From CAZUYC01 sp964624475 (GTDB lineage: Bacteria > Myxococcota_A > UBA9160 > SMWR01), in the NCBI GenBank assembly GCA_964624475.1, contig CAZUYC010000004.1, forward strand, positions 31,885-95,884: a stretch of 64,000 bases of DNA, given 5' to 3'. Both the position numbers and the translations under genes were made by a program. This document shows positions 9,144-19,381 of the stretch, in pieces. Numbering within the stretch: the first letter of the stretch is position 1; the number at the start of each line of letters is the position of its first letter. The notes under the pieces were generated by a model. It made no database searches. It saw only the letters and a program-made list of their open reading frames with translations, and was not told where the DNA came from.

Positions 9144-11021
9144 GTGCGCACCGCGGGCCGGATCCACGCGACGACGGGCCTCTTCTTCATCGCGCTGGGC
9201 GTCGCCTGCGCCACCCCGGTAGGGGTGAGCCGCGAGAACCCCGAGAAGGTCCACCGCGAGCTCACCGCGAACGTGCTCACGGCGGGTCGCCCGTCGGAGC
9301 GCTCGTTCCAGCTCCTCGATCGCTTCGGCCTGCGCGAGCGCTTCGCGAAGGAGCCCGCGGCGGTGCTCGCGGAGCTCCACGCCGGACTCCAGCCGAAGGG
9401 CGACCACCGCCGCCTCTCCGGGCTCGCCGAGCTCTCCTTCTACCACGGCGAGCGGACCGGCGATGCGCGCTATCACCTCGCGGCCGCGGTCTACGCCTAC
9501 GCGCTCCTCTTCCCGGGACCGGGCGGTGAGACGCTCGACGCCTCGGATCCGCGCGTGCGGCTCGCCTACGACCTCTACAACCGCGGGCTCACGGCCGTCC
9601 TCCGCGACGCGGAGGGCAAGGGGCTGCGGCGCTTCGAGCTCCCCTTCGGCGCGCTCGAGATCGACTTCGACCCGGGCGAGCTCGTCTGGGCGGGGCATCG
9701 CCTCCGGGGGTTCGTGGACGCGGCCAACTACTCGGTGCGCGGCATGCGCGACCGCTATCGGCGGCCCGGGATCGGCGCGCCGTTCGCCGCCGCCCTGGGC
9801 CCGCTCGAGGGGGAGTCTCCCCCGGGCGCGGCCTGGCTGGTCCCGGAGCTGCGCGTCCCCACGACGGCGATCCTGCGTCTCGACGGCGCCCGCGAGCACC
9901 TCCGCGACGGGCAGCTGCGCGGCCGGGTCGAGATCTTCACCCCCGACGAGGCGGCCGCGACCGAGATCGACGGCCGGCTCGTCCCGATCGAGTTCGAGAC
10001 GACCTTCTCCCTCGCAGAAACCCTCGCGGAATCGGGCTTCTTCGACTTCGAGCTCAAGGGATTCTTCTCGGGAGCGTTCCGGCCCCTGCGCAGCGCCGTG
10101 GTCGGCACCGGCGGGATCGAGGAGGCGAGCAAGGACGAGGGGCTCTTCTTCCTCGAGCCGTACCGCCCGGGGCGCATCCCGGTCGTGCTGGTGCACGGGA
10201 CGGCCTCGAGCCCGGCGCGCTGGGGCGACCTCGTGAACGAGCTCGCGAACGAGCGCGTGATCGCGGATCGCTACCAGTTCTGGCTCTTCCAGTACAAAAC
10301 CGGCAACCCGATCGCCTACTCGGGCGGTCTCTTGCGCGCGACGCTGGAGAACGTCGTCGAGCGCCTCGATCCGGAGCGGCGCGATCCGGCGCTCGGCCGG
10401 ATGGTCGTGATCGGCCACAGCCAGGGTGGGCTGCTCACCAAGCTCACGGCGGTCGAGAGCGGCAACCGCTTCTGGGACAACGTGGCGAAGGTCCCGATCG
10501 ACGAGCTCGACCTCTCGGACGACGTCCGCGCGACCCTCCGCCGCTCGCTCTTCTACACGCCCGCGCCCTTCGTCAAGCGCGTCGTCTTCGTCTGCACGCC
10601 CCACCACGGCAGCTACCTGGCGAGCTTCAGCATCGCGGGCCTGATCTCGGACCTGGTTGCGCTGCCGAGCAACCTCGCGCAGGTCGGCCTCGAGCTGGCG
10701 CTGCGCAACCCCGGAAACCTGATGCTCGCCAACGTGGGCCGCCTCCCCACGAGCATCGACAACATGACGCCGGGGAACCCCTTCCTGCGCACGCTCGTGG
10801 GGATCCCGGTAGCGCCGGGGATCGCCGCCCACTCGATCGTCGCGGTGCGCGGCTCCGGTCCCCCCGAGGCGGGGAGCGACGGCGTGGTGAACTACGCCAG
10901 CGCCCACGTCGAAGGGGTCGAGTCGGAGTTCATCGTGCGCTCGGGCCACTCGGCGCAGGCGAACCCCGAGGTGATCCTCGAGATCCGGCGCATCCTGCTG
11001 GAGCACGCCGCGGCTCCGTGA
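9144..11021 (+). CDS. Exported alpha/beta-hydrolase (lipase-like, probable lipoprotein)
   Basis: 625 aa. GTG 9144 gives a hydrophobic export signal (TGLFFIALGVAC) with a Cys that could be lipidated, although the lipobox is imperfect. Residues 30-330 are an unrecognised N-terminal region. The C-terminal half is an alpha/beta hydrolase: oxyanion segment VVLVHGTASSP, nucleophile elbow VIGHSQGG (Ser426), then CTPHHGSY, GSDGVVNY (possible acid) and RSGHSAQ (possible His). GHSQGG plus HHGS is typical of lipases and esterases acting near membranes. The open frame extends far upstream but shows no protein-like sequence there. It is convergent with the next gene, 12 bp apart. Substrate unknown. Confidence 0.8.
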   Translation: MRTAGRIHATTGLFFIALGVACATPVGVSRENPEKVHRELTANVLTAGRPSERSFQLLDRFGLRERFAKEPAAVLAELHAGLQPKGDHRRLSGLAELSFYHGERTGDARYHLAAAVYAYALLFPGPGGETLDASDPRVRLAYDLYNRGLTAVLRDAEGKGLRRFELPFGALEIDFDPGELVWAGHRLRGFVDAANYSVRGMRDRYRRPGIGAPFAAALGPLEGESPPGAAWLVPELRVPTTAILRLDGAREHLRDGQLRGRVEIFTPDEAAATEIDGRLVPIEFETTFSLAETLAESGFFDFELKGFFSGAFRPLRSAVVGTGGIEEASKDEGLFFLEPYRPGRIPVVLVHGTASSPARWGDLVNELANERVIADRYQFWLFQYKTGNPIAYSGGLLRATLENVVERLDPERRDPALGRMVVIGHSQGGLLTKLTAVESGNRFWDNVAKVPIDELDLSDDVRATLRRSLFYTPAPFVKRVVFVCTPHHGSYLASFSIAGLISDLVALPSNLAQVGLELALRNPGNLMLANVGRLPTSIDNMTPGNPFLRTLVGIPVAPGIAAHSIVAVRGSGPPEAGSDGVVNYASAHVEGVESEFIVRSGHSAQANPEVILEIRRILLEHAAAP

Positions 11022-11033
11022 ACGCCACCGCGT

Positions 11034-13238
11034 TCAGTCGGGCGGGCCGTCCCCGCTCGCGTTCCCGCCCGCGCGCCTCACGCGAGCGCCCGGCCGCTCG
11101 CCGCGCCGCGCCTCGCGGATCGCGAGGCGGTTCGAGCGCCGGAGGTCCTGCCCGAGCGACCAGAGCTGGCGATGGATCGAGCCGTAGGCGAGCAGCTGGT
11201 TGTCGTCGGTGATGATGGCGCCGCGCTTTGCCCAGCGCGCGAGCTGCGTGGAATCGAGGAGCACGCGCTCGCCGACCTGCGGGGTCGACTCGGGGCGGCC
11301 CGCGGCCGTGCGCAGGAGCCCCGGCCATTCCCACCCGAGCGCGGGCGCGCCCGGCTCGCGGCGCCCGAGCAGGATGGCGCTCCCGGGCCCGTGCCACAGC
11401 AGGGCGTCGGGAAAGGCCGACTGGAAGGTGGCGGCGACCGAGGCCGCGTGGAAGGGCGGCAGGAGGTGGAACGGGACCCACTGCGCCACGACCCCTCCCG
11501 GGGCCAGGCGGGCGGCCACGATCTCGTAGAACTCCCGCGAGTAGAGGGAGTTCACTCCAGCGAAGTGGGGCGGCATCGGCTCGAGCGTCACCACGTCGTA
11601 GAGCTCGCGGCTGCGCCTCAGCCAGGCGCGGCCGTCCATCACGATGGCGCGCACTCGCGCGTCGTCGAGGACGCCCTGGTTCGAGTGGAAGAGCGGAGCC
11701 ATGCGCAGCACGGCGGGGTTGAGCTCCACCACGTCGAGCCGCTCGGGCTGCTCCTGGCGCAGCGCGTGGGCCGTCTGGCCGGTTCCGAAGCAGATCACGA
11801 GAGCGCGCTTCGGGTCGGCGTGGAGCAGCATCGGGAGCCGCCCCATCCAGGCCATGTAGCTCGTGCTGGGCATGTCCTCGGCCGTTGCGACGAATCCGTC
11901 GATCACGAGCGCGCGAGCGGTTCCCCTGCCTTCGCTCACCTGGCCTTCCACCACCGCGGCGCTGGCCTCGGCCCCCTCCTCGAAGGCGATCACCTCGAGC
12001 GGTGCCCACGCGGAGGTGCCGAGGATGCGTTCGCGCCCGAGGTGCTGCGTCCCGAGCACGGCCACCGCGAGCGCCGCGGCCCCGGCGAATAGCCCGATCC
12101 CCCACCCGCGGGAGCGCAGCGCCGCCGCGAGCAGCGCGACTCCCGCCCCGATGACCCACGCCGTGCGGGCGAAGCCGAGCGTCGGGAGGAAGACCCAGGT
12201 GGAGAGCAGCGATCCCAGCACCGAGCCGAGGGTGTTGGTGGCGTAGAGCCAGCCGGCTCCGCCGCGCCGGCGGTACTCCTCGAGCAGCCAGGGGAGCACG
12301 GTTCCGAGCAGGAGCATGGGCGCGCCGAGCGTCGCGAGCGCCAGCAGCGAGCGCCGCGCAATGCGGTCCGCGTAGCCCTCCGTTCCGGCGACCAGGAGGT
12401 CCATGCGTTCGACGAACGGCGTGGCCAGCAGGATCGCGACCGCCGCGGCGGAGAGGAGCATGCCGGGCGGCGTCCCGAGCCGGCGGAGCCACGGTACGAG
12501 CCGGGCGCCGGCGCCGAGAGCGAGGAGCACCGCGAAGAGCATGATCGCGAAGCTGTCGGTGCTGCTCTGGAATGCGCCCCGCAGCCCGCGGAACCACGCC
12601 ACCTCGAGGGCGAAGGTGGCGAAGCCGGTGGCGAAGACCAGCGCGCGGGCGCCGGCCGGTGGGAGGCGCGCGGGCGCCTCGGGCGGCGGCGCCGGCGCCG
12701 CCTGCGGCCAGCGCTCCAGCGCCCGCGTCGCGGCGAAGACCACGGCGTTCTGCGACGCGACGAGCCAGCCGCTCGCGGCCAGACCGAGCCACGGCACGAG
12801 GACGAAGGCGTTCAGCAGCACGCCCGCCGCCGCGCCCAGGGTATTGATGCCGTAAAGGGCCGCGAGCGAAGTGCCGTGCGCCCCGCAGACGCGCGCGAAG
12901 ACGGGGATCGACGCACCCATCGCGACCGTGGCGGGCCCGATCAGGAGGGCGACGCCGAGTGCGCGCCCGAGCGGTGCGAGGCCCGGCGCCTGCGCGTAGA
13001 GCAGCACGTCGGCCCGTTCGAGCAGGCGGAAGCCCGCGGGCATGCAGATCCCGGCGATTCCGATCGCGAGCTCGAGCGCCCCGTAGCTGCGCAGCGGCCA
13101 CGCGAGCCGCCGGCCGCGCAGCCAGCGCCCCGCGAGGAACGATCCCGCCGCCATCCCCCCCATGGTGGCGGCGAGCGTGATCGCGGTGGCCGGCGCGGAG
13201 GCGCCGAAGGCCAGCGAGGCGCGGATCTGCCAGAGCAC
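11034..13238 (-). CDS. Membrane-fused spermidine-synthase-like protein
   Basis: 734 aa. About twelve hydrophobic helices (residues 1-430, with two MFS-like halves: TMGGMAAGSFLAG, YGINTLGAAAGVL and YATNTLGSVLGSLLS) are followed by a spermidine-synthase/methyltransferase-like domain. That domain has the cofactor loop ALVICFGTGQTAHAL, VVELNPAVLRMA, and NSLYSREFYEIVAARLAPGG. In true spermidine synthases an Asp follows the ligand strand; here it reads VVTLEPMPPHFAG, so aminopropyl transfer is doubtful. GTG 13238 is the first clear start, but the upstream frame continues openly and encodes GLGGVAALSWE, which resembles the usual first half of helix 1. The real start may therefore be upstream at a rare codon, overlapping corA. 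A second member is at 49678-52680. Confidence 0.8.
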   Translation of the reverse strand: MLWQIRASLAFGASAPATAITLAATMGGMAAGSFLAGRWLRGRRLAWPLRSYGALELAIGIAGICMPAGFRLLERADVLLYAQAPGLAPLGRALGVALLIGPATVAMGASIPVFARVCGAHGTSLAALYGINTLGAAAGVLLNAFVLVPWLGLAASGWLVASQNAVVFAATRALERWPQAAPAPPPEAPARLPPAGARALVFATGFATFALEVAWFRGLRGAFQSSTDSFAIMLFAVLLALGAGARLVPWLRRLGTPPGMLLSAAAVAILLATPFVERMDLLVAGTEGYADRIARRSLLALATLGAPMLLLGTVLPWLLEEYRRRGGAGWLYATNTLGSVLGSLLSTWVFLPTLGFARTAWVIGAGVALLAAALRSRGWGIGLFAGAAALAVAVLGTQHLGRERILGTSAWAPLEVIAFEEGAEASAAVVEGQVSEGRGTARALVIDGFVATAEDMPSTSYMAWMGRLPMLLHADPKRALVICFGTGQTAHALRQEQPERLDVVELNPAVLRMAPLFHSNQGVLDDARVRAIVMDGRAWLRRSRELYDVVTLEPMPPHFAGVNSLYSREFYEIVAARLAPGGVVAQWVPFHLLPPFHAASVAATFQSAFPDALLWHGPGSAILLGRREPGAPALGWEWPGLLRTAAGRPESTPQVGERVLLDSTQLARWAKRGAIITDDNQLLAYGSIHRQLWSLGQDLRRSNRLAIREARRGERPGARVRRAGGNASGDGPPD

Positions 13239-13422
13239 CTCCCAGGAGAGCGCCGCGACTCCGCCGAGCCCGACGAGCGCGTGGATGGCGGCGCGGCGCG
13301 CCCACGCCTCGGCTCGAAGGCGCGGGGTGGCCTCCTCGGAAGGCGAGCGGGAGACGTGGAGCAGGACGACCTCGGGCCCCGCCGTGCGCGCCTCCTCGCT
13401 CCGCGCGGACGGCGACGCAACG

Positions 13423-14538
13423 CTAACGCCGGCGGCCGCGTCCGATCCAGCCCCGGCGGCGGAAGTAGAGGAGCATTCCCACGGCGAGGCCGCCCATGCC
13501 GGCGAGCGTGAGCGGGTAGCCCCAGCTCCAGCGGAGCTCCGGCATGTAGTCGAAGTTCATGCCGTAGACGCCCACGACGAAGGTGAGAGGGATGAAGATG
13601 CTCCCGATCATCGTCAGCATCTTCATGATCTCGTTCGTGCGCTGTACGACTCTGGAGCGGTAGATCTCCAGCAGACCCACCGACAGCTCGTGGGCGGAAT
13701 CGGCGAGCTCGATCACCTGCGCGATGTGGTCGAGCGTGTCGCGCAGGTAGGTGCGCACCTCCGGGCTCACGAAGGGCGAGTCGGTGGTGGCGAGCTCGAG
13801 CACCGCCTCGCGCTGCGGGCGCCCGACCCGGCGCAGCACGACCAGGCGCCGGCGGTTCGCGTGGATGCGCTCCAGGAGCTCCGGGTCCGGCACGCCACTG
13901 ACCGCATTCTCTTCGAGATCCTCGAGCTCGTGCGTCAGGGACTCGACGATCGGGTAGTAGCGGTCGACGAGCGTGTCGATCAGCGCGTACGCGAGGTAGG
14001 CCGGCCCCGCCGTGCGGATCGCGCCCACGCCCTCGCGCAGCCGCTGGCGCACCGGATCGAAGAACCCGAAGGAGCGCTCCTGGAAGCTCAACAGGTGCCG
14101 GCGGCCGATCAGGAACGCGACCTGCGGGACGTCGATGGCGCCCCGGCCGTCGACGATCGGCAGACGCGCGATCACGAGCTGATGATCGGGGTAGAGCTCC
14201 GATTTCGCGCGCCCCGGGACGTTCACCGCGTCCGCGAGCGCGAGCGGGTGCAGGGCGAAGATCTCGCCGATCCGCTGCAGCACCCGCTCGTCGCCGAGAC
14301 CCCGGACGTCGATCCAGGCGGTCTGCTGCGGGTCGACGAATCGCGCGAGCTCCTCGACGTCCTCCACGTCCCGCTCGTGCACCCCGTCCGGCGCGTAGCT
14401 CATCACGTGGACCCGCGGCGGCGGAGAGCCGGCGGGCACGGCCAGGGTCCCGGGGCGCGCGCCCGCCGGCGGCCGCGACTTGCGGAAGGTCCGCGGGCGC
14501 TCTTCGGATCGCTCGGGTCGCTCGCGTCTGCGCGGCAT
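13423..14538 (-). CDS. corA: CorA-type magnesium/cobalt transporter
   Basis: 371 aa. A cytoplasmic domain (residues about 40-300, with PQQTAWIDVRGL, HPLALADAVN, and a long helix ending QRTNEIMKMLTMIGSIFIPL) is followed by two membrane helices. The pore signature GMN sits after the first helix (VYGMNFDYMPEL). The ending RRRGWIGRGRRR is the usual basic tail. CorA is a pentameric Mg2+ channel of the inner membrane. The start ATG 14538 gives a Pro/Arg-rich leader longer than in Escherichia coli CorA. It lies 27 bp after an unknown membrane protein on the same strand, so the two are probably co-transcribed. Confidence 0.92.
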   Translation of the reverse strand: MPRRRERPERSEERPRTFRKSRPPAGARPGTLAVPAGSPPPRVHVMSYAPDGVHERDVEDVEELARFVDPQQTAWIDVRGLGDERVLQRIGEIFALHPLALADAVNVPGRAKSELYPDHQLVIARLPIVDGRGAIDVPQVAFLIGRRHLLSFQERSFGFFDPVRQRLREGVGAIRTAGPAYLAYALIDTLVDRYYPIVESLTHELEDLEENAVSGVPDPELLERIHANRRRLVVLRRVGRPQREAVLELATTDSPFVSPEVRTYLRDTLDHIAQVIELADSAHELSVGLLEIYRSRVVQRTNEIMKMLTMIGSIFIPLTFVVGVYGMNFDYMPELRWSWGYPLTLAGMGGLAVGMLLYFRRRGWIGRGRRR

Positions 14539-14565
14539 CGGCGCCCCATCGTACCGGTCTCGGCG

Positions 14566-15639
14566 CTAGCGCGGGAGGAGCGCCTCGAGGAGCCGCTCGA
14601 CCACCGCGCCGCCGAGCCAGGAGCCGATCCCGAGCAGCACGAAGAGCCCCGAGCGCAGCAGCGTCGGCAGGCCTACCGGCCACTCGCGCACGCCCTCGAC
14701 CAGGGCGCGCCAGGCCAGGAGCTCCGCGACGCGCCCGCCCGCCGCCGCGCGCCCCGCCAGCAGCACCTCCCGCTCCTGCTCGAGCGCCCGGTTCACGCGC
14801 AGGATCTCGGCCCGTTTGGCAGCGGCGATCCGGGGGCGAACGCGCGAGAGCGGCAGCGCGAAGGCGGTCGCGACGACGCCGAGGACGAGCGCGAGCACGA
14901 GTCCGTTGATCGCCGCCGGCCATTCCCCGAGCCAGAAGAGCGAGATCGACGAGGAGAGGAGGATCCAGAGCAGCGCGCTGCGCTGCCCCTTGCGCGCGAG
15001 GGGGGCGAGGGCCCCCGGATCGAGGAGGTCGACGCGTACGTGCTTCGCGAGGCGCGCATAGCCGCGGGTGAGCGCCGCCTCCAGCGCGAGCATGCGCCCG
15101 AAGGCGTAGGCGCCGGCCGCGTTGTGGAGCAGGGCCCACCAGAGCTGCGGATCGCGCGGGCCGGGTCGCGGGCCGTGGCCCCAGATCAACGGGTCGAAGA
15201 GCACCGCGAGCAGCATGACGGCGACGCTCGCACCGCTCGCGAGGGCGAGCCACGACGCCGGCGCCGAGGTCGTCTCCACGCGGAGCCTCGCGAGCTCGGA
15301 CTCGGAGAGTTCGAGGCTCGCGCGGAGATCGCGCAGGTCGCCGAGCGCGCCCCGGAATGCGTAGGCGTTGAGCGTGAGCGGCAGCACGACGACGAGCCCC
15401 GCCACGAGCTCCCAGATCCAGGGCATCGGTGCAAAGCCGTCTGGCGGAGCCAGAGCGGCGGAGAGCGCGCGGAAGAAGAGCGCCACGAGGGAGTAGCCCG
15501 CGACCAGCGCGAGGCCCGTCCACACCGGCGCCACGGGCGAAGCCTCGAAGACCCGTAGCGTCCAGTCGCGGGGCGGAGGACACCCGCCGCCGTCTGCTTC
15601 GACGTTCGCCGCGGGGGCTTCGGCGCGGGCCCCGAGCAT
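14566..15639 (-). CDS. Multi-pass membrane protein of unknown function
   Basis: 357 aa from ATG 15639 (GTG 15660 would add seven residues). I do not recognise a family. Hydrophobic stretches occur at about 40-60, 75-95, 150-170, 180-200, 235-285 and 320-345. Between them lie charged helices (LRDLRASLELSESELARL) and a segment ALTRGYARLAKHVRVDLLD. The pattern of early paired helices plus a charged cytoplasmic helix resembles membrane parts of two-component sensors, but no kinase domain follows. It precedes corA by 27 bp on the same strand and is divergent from the MscK-like channel gene. No catalytic motif is seen. Confidence 0.7.
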   Translation of the reverse strand: MLGARAEAPAANVEADGGGCPPPRDWTLRVFEASPVAPVWTGLALVAGYSLVALFFRALSAALAPPDGFAPMPWIWELVAGLVVVLPLTLNAYAFRGALGDLRDLRASLELSESELARLRVETTSAPASWLALASGASVAVMLLAVLFDPLIWGHGPRPGPRDPQLWWALLHNAAGAYAFGRMLALEAALTRGYARLAKHVRVDLLDPGALAPLARKGQRSALLWILLSSSISLFWLGEWPAAINGLVLALVLGVVATAFALPLSRVRPRIAAAKRAEILRVNRALEQEREVLLAGRAAAGGRVAELLAWRALVEGVREWPVGLPTLLRSGLFVLLGIGSWLGGAVVERLLEALLPR

Positions 15640-15785
15640 GGCCCGAGCGTACCACGGCACTCGCCCGCGACCGCGGCGCCGCTCGCGCCGCCTTCGTTAG
15701 AATCGAACGGCCGATCGACGCGAAGGGGGGTCGAGTCGATGGACGCCGCAGCCACGCCGCGAAGCGTTCGCGCCGGGGAGCCCGT

Positions 15786-18700
15786 GTGAGCGCGCGGACC
15801 GTGCTTCCGTGGGCGCTCGCCTGGGCCGTGCTCGTCGCGGCGGGACCCGCGCGACCGCAGCAGCTGCCCTCGCCGCAGCCTTCGCGGGGCGCCGCGGCCG
15901 AGGAGCCGGGGTCCGAGGAGCTCCGCGCGAAGCTGGCGCAGATCGAGCAGGAGGCGGGCGAGCTCTCCGCCCGCGCTGACGAGTGGACCGCGCGCTCCGC
16001 CGAGTCTTCGCAGGCGCGGCAGGGCGCGCCGGCGCGTCTGCGCGCGATCGAAGTCGAGATCGACGCGCTCCGCTCGCGCCTGCCCACCCGGGTCCCACCG
16101 CGCGCGACGCTGCCCGAGCTCGAGGCATCGCTTCTCGGCGCCGAGCAGGACCTCGCCCTCGCGCGCCGCGAGGCGGTCGATCTCGAAGCGGAGGCGGAGC
16201 GTCGCTCCGAGCGCCGCCGCCAGGCTCCCGAGCTCCTCGCCGCGGCGAAGGAACGCCTCCGGCTGCTCGGCGAGGAGCCGGCCGCCGTCACGGGCGAGGA
16301 CCCGCGGCTCGCCGAAGCCCGGCGCGGGCTCGCGAAGGCACGGCGCGAGGCGACCCTGCGCGAGATCGAAGCCCACGAGCAGGAGCTCGCGAGCTACGAG
16401 GCGCGCGGCGCCCTGCTCGCGAAGCGGCTCGATCGGGCCCAGCTTCGCATCGCGGCCGAGCAGGAGCGCGCCCTGGCGTTCCGCGGCGCGCTGAGCGCCC
16501 GGCAGCAGCTCGAGGCCGAGCGCGCGGCGGAGCGCGCGCGCGGGGTCCTCGAGGAGGCGGCTGCGCTCGCTCCGGCCGCCCAGGGCATCGTGAGGCAGCT
16601 CGCGGAGCAGAACGCGCGGCTCGCCGAGGAGCGGACGGGCGCCAGCGGGCTCGTCGGGCAGATCGACGACGTGAGCCGCAAGCTCGCGAACGCCGAGGAG
16701 GCCGTGGCGCGGGTCGAGGCGGACCGCGCCCGCATCGTCCGGAAGATCGAGGCGGCCGGGCTCACGGGGTCGGTGGGGTTCCTGCTGCGCAAGCAGCGTG
16801 CCGATGCGCCGGACGTCCGCAAGTACCGCCGCTTCATCCGCATGCGCCGGGATCTGATCCAGGCGGCACAGGTGCGGCAGATCGATCTGCGCGAGCAGCG
16901 GCGCGAGCTCGCCGACGTCGACGCGCAGGTCGCCCGCACCATGGTCGGCATCGGAGCCGACGTAGGAGCCGCGGAACGCGCGGCGATCGAGTCGCTCCTG
17001 CGCGACCTCCTCGAGACCAAGCGCAAGTACCTGGACGCGCTGATCGCGGACCACGAGACCTACTTCCAGAACCTCGTGGACTTCGACGCCAAGCAGCAGG
17101 AGCTGATCGAGAAGACGGAGTCGCTGCTGCAATTCATCGACGAGCGCATCCTCTGGATCCCGAGCGGCTCGCTGGTGCGCCCCGGGATCGTCGCCGACGC
17201 CCGGGATGCGCTCAGCTGGCTCGGCGATCCGCGCCTCTGGGGGCAGCTCGGCCGCGCGCTCGCGGACGCGCTGCGGACGGCACCCCTCCTGAACGCGGCC
17301 CTCGCCCTCGGCGTCCTGCTCTATGCCGGCCTCGGCGGTCGGGTGCGCGCGAGGATCGGCGCCCTCGGCGACGAGGCGCGTCCCGCGAGCTGCGCGCGCT
17401 ACGCAACGACCGCGGAGGCGTTCTGCCTGACGCTCCTGCTCGTGCCGTGGCTCCCCGGCCTCGCCGGGTACCTCGGCTGGCGGGTCGAGGTCTCGCCCGC
17501 GGCGACCCTGTTCGTGCGCTGTGTGGGCGGCGCGGTCGTCGCCGCGGCCCTGGTCTGGGCCACGCTCGAGCTCCCGCGCCAGCTGCTGCGCCGGGGCGGG
17601 ATCGCCGAGGCGCACTTCGGCTGGCCCGAGGCCGCGGTGGTCCGCCTGCGGCGCGATCTCGGCGGGCTCGCCGCCTTCGCGGTTCCCGCGGTGCTGATCG
17701 TCCAGGTCTTCGAGCTGCGCGGCGAGGATGCCTGGAAGGAGTCCGTCGGGAACATCGCGTTCGTGCTGCTGATGGGCGTTCTCGCGGCCTTCACCCAGCG
17801 CTGGCTCCGCGGCGCGGGCGGCGCACGGCCGGCCACCGGCGAACGGAGTCGAGCGGACGGGCCGATCGCGGCGATCGCCGGCGCCCGTGCCGGTGCGCGC
17901 TGGCGGATCCTGCACGCCGGCGCCGTCGCCGTGCCCGCGCTCCTCGGCGCCGCCGCTCTCGGCGGCTACTACTGGACGGCGCTGCGGCTCGCCGCCCGCT
18001 ACCACTGGACGCTCTGCTTCCTTCTTGCGCTCGTGGTCCTGCTCCGGCTCTCGGACCGCTGGTCGCTCGTCGCACGCCGGCGGCTCGCGACCCTGCGCGC
18101 GCGCGAGTGCGAGGCCGCGCGGGCGGCGCAGCGCGCGGACGGAGCCGATGCCGAGGAGACGACGGCGCAGGAGGCTCCGCTCGACCTCGCCGACGTGGAC
18201 GCGCAGACGAGTCGGCTGCTCCAGGGCACGGCGCTCGTCGCGGGTCTGCTCGGCCTCTGGCTGATCTGGGCCGAAGTGCTCCCCGCGGCGGGGATCCTGC
18301 GCGAGGTCGCGCTCTGGAACACCACCGAGACCGTGACGCTCGCGTCGACGACCGCCGCCGGCGAGGCGCGGACGACGACCGAGCAGCGCGTGGTGCCGGT
18401 CACGCTCGCGGATCTGCTCGCGGCGGCGGTCGTGGCGGCGCTGACGCTGCTCCTGGTGCGCAACCTGCCAGGGCTGCTCGAGCTCGTGCTCTTCCGGCGC
18501 GTCGGTCTCGGCCCCGGAGAGCGCTACGCGTACGCGACGATCGCCAAGTACGGGGTCGCAGTCGGCGGCGCGGCGCTCGCCTGCGACGCCCTCGGCATAG
18601 GCTGGTCGAGCGTCCAGTGGCTCGTGGCGGCGGTCGGCATCGGCCTCGGCTTCGGCCTCCAGGAGATCTTCGCGAACTTCGTCTCGGGCCTGATCCTGCT

Positions 18701-19214
18701 CTTCGAGCGGCCGATCCGCGTCGGCGACACGGTCACGATCGGAGACGTCTCCGGTACGGTGACGCGGATCCGCATCCGCGCCACCTGGATCACGAGCGGA
18801 GACCGCAAGGAGCACGTCGTCCCCAACAAGGAGTTCGTCACCAGCCGGCTCGTGAACTGGTCGCTCTCCGACACGGTGCTGCGCCTCGAGGTGCGGGTCG
18901 GCGTCGCCTACGGCACCGACGTCGAGCGGGCGCTCGGGCTCCTGCGCGAGGTCGCGCTCCGGAACGAGCACGTGCTGCGCGAGCCCCGGCCCGAGGCCTG
19001 GTTCGCGGGATTCGGCGAGAGCACGCTCGACCTCGAGCTCTGCGCCTTCAGCCCCGATGCCGCCCACATGACCCCGATCCGCCACGCGCTCCACCTGGCG
19101 ATCGACCGGTCCTTCCGCGACGCCGGGATCGAGATCGCGTTCCCGCAGCGCGACATCCACGTGCGCACACGACCGCCGCCAGTCCCCGGCCCGGCGGGGA
19201 ACGCTTCGGGCTAG
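15786..19214 (+). CDS. Large MscS-family mechanosensitive channel (MscK/MscM-like)
   Basis: 1142 aa. The order is: signal peptide (VLPWALAWAVLVAA), a long periplasmic coiled-coil region (about 45-460) very rich in Glu, Arg and Ala, eight or so membrane helices (about 480-900), and the MscS core at the C-terminus. The core has pore helix GIGLGFGLQEIFANFVSGL, beta-domain LFERPIRVGDTVTIGDVSGTV and VVPNKEFVTSRLVNWSLSD, which are diagnostic. Length and layout match KefA/MscK rather than the 286-aa MscS. It should open under membrane tension to release solutes. Start GTG 15786 is followed directly by the signal peptide. A large antisense open frame over this gene is a composition effect. Confidence 0.92.
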   Translation: MSARTVLPWALAWAVLVAAGPARPQQLPSPQPSRGAAAEEPGSEELRAKLAQIEQEAGELSARADEWTARSAESSQARQGAPARLRAIEVEIDALRSRLPTRVPPRATLPELEASLLGAEQDLALARREAVDLEAEAERRSERRRQAPELLAAAKERLRLLGEEPAAVTGEDPRLAEARRGLAKARREATLREIEAHEQELASYEARGALLAKRLDRAQLRIAAEQERALAFRGALSARQQLEAERAAERARGVLEEAAALAPAAQGIVRQLAEQNARLAEERTGASGLVGQIDDVSRKLANAEEAVARVEADRARIVRKIEAAGLTGSVGFLLRKQRADAPDVRKYRRFIRMRRDLIQAAQVRQIDLREQRRELADVDAQVARTMVGIGADVGAAERAAIESLLRDLLETKRKYLDALIADHETYFQNLVDFDAKQQELIEKTESLLQFIDERILWIPSGSLVRPGIVADARDALSWLGDPRLWGQLGRALADALRTAPLLNAALALGVLLYAGLGGRVRARIGALGDEARPASCARYATTAEAFCLTLLLVPWLPGLAGYLGWRVEVSPAATLFVRCVGGAVVAAALVWATLELPRQLLRRGGIAEAHFGWPEAAVVRLRRDLGGLAAFAVPAVLIVQVFELRGEDAWKESVGNIAFVLLMGVLAAFTQRWLRGAGGARPATGERSRADGPIAAIAGARAGARWRILHAGAVAVPALLGAAALGGYYWTALRLAARYHWTLCFLLALVVLLRLSDRWSLVARRRLATLRARECEAARAAQRADGADAEETTAQEAPLDLADVDAQTSRLLQGTALVAGLLGLWLIWAEVLPAAGILREVALWNTTETVTLASTTAAGEARTTTEQRVVPVTLADLLAAAVVAALTLLLVRNLPGLLELVLFRRVGLGPGERYAYATIAKYGVAVGGAALACDALGIGWSSVQWLVAAVGIGLGFGLQEIFANFVSGLILLFERPIRVGDTVTIGDVSGTVTRIRIRATWITSGDRKEHVVPNKEFVTSRLVNWSLSDTVLRLEVRVGVAYGTDVERALGLLREVALRNEHVLREPRPEAWFAGFGESTLDLELCAFSPDAAHMTPIRHALHLAIDRSFRDAGIEIAFPQRDIHVRTRPPPVPGPAGNASG

Positions 19215-19381
19215 TTCCGATGCCGGGGCCGACAAGGCCCAGGGGCTGCTGCTCGATCGCCTCGGCCTCCGCCTCCCGGAACGCCTCCGCAGCCCCCCTC
19301 GATGCGCGAAATGTAGTGCCGACCTGAGCTCTCAAGTGCCCGGAAACGCTGAAAACCGACCCGCCAACTGCGGAACTTGGG

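Noticed and set aside
15186..19235. A 1349-residue open frame on the minus strand, opposite the MscK-like channel
   Set aside because: It has Arg/Glu/Ala-rich low-information sequence without domains, and it fully overlaps a gene with clear family motifs; high-GC codon use creates such frames.
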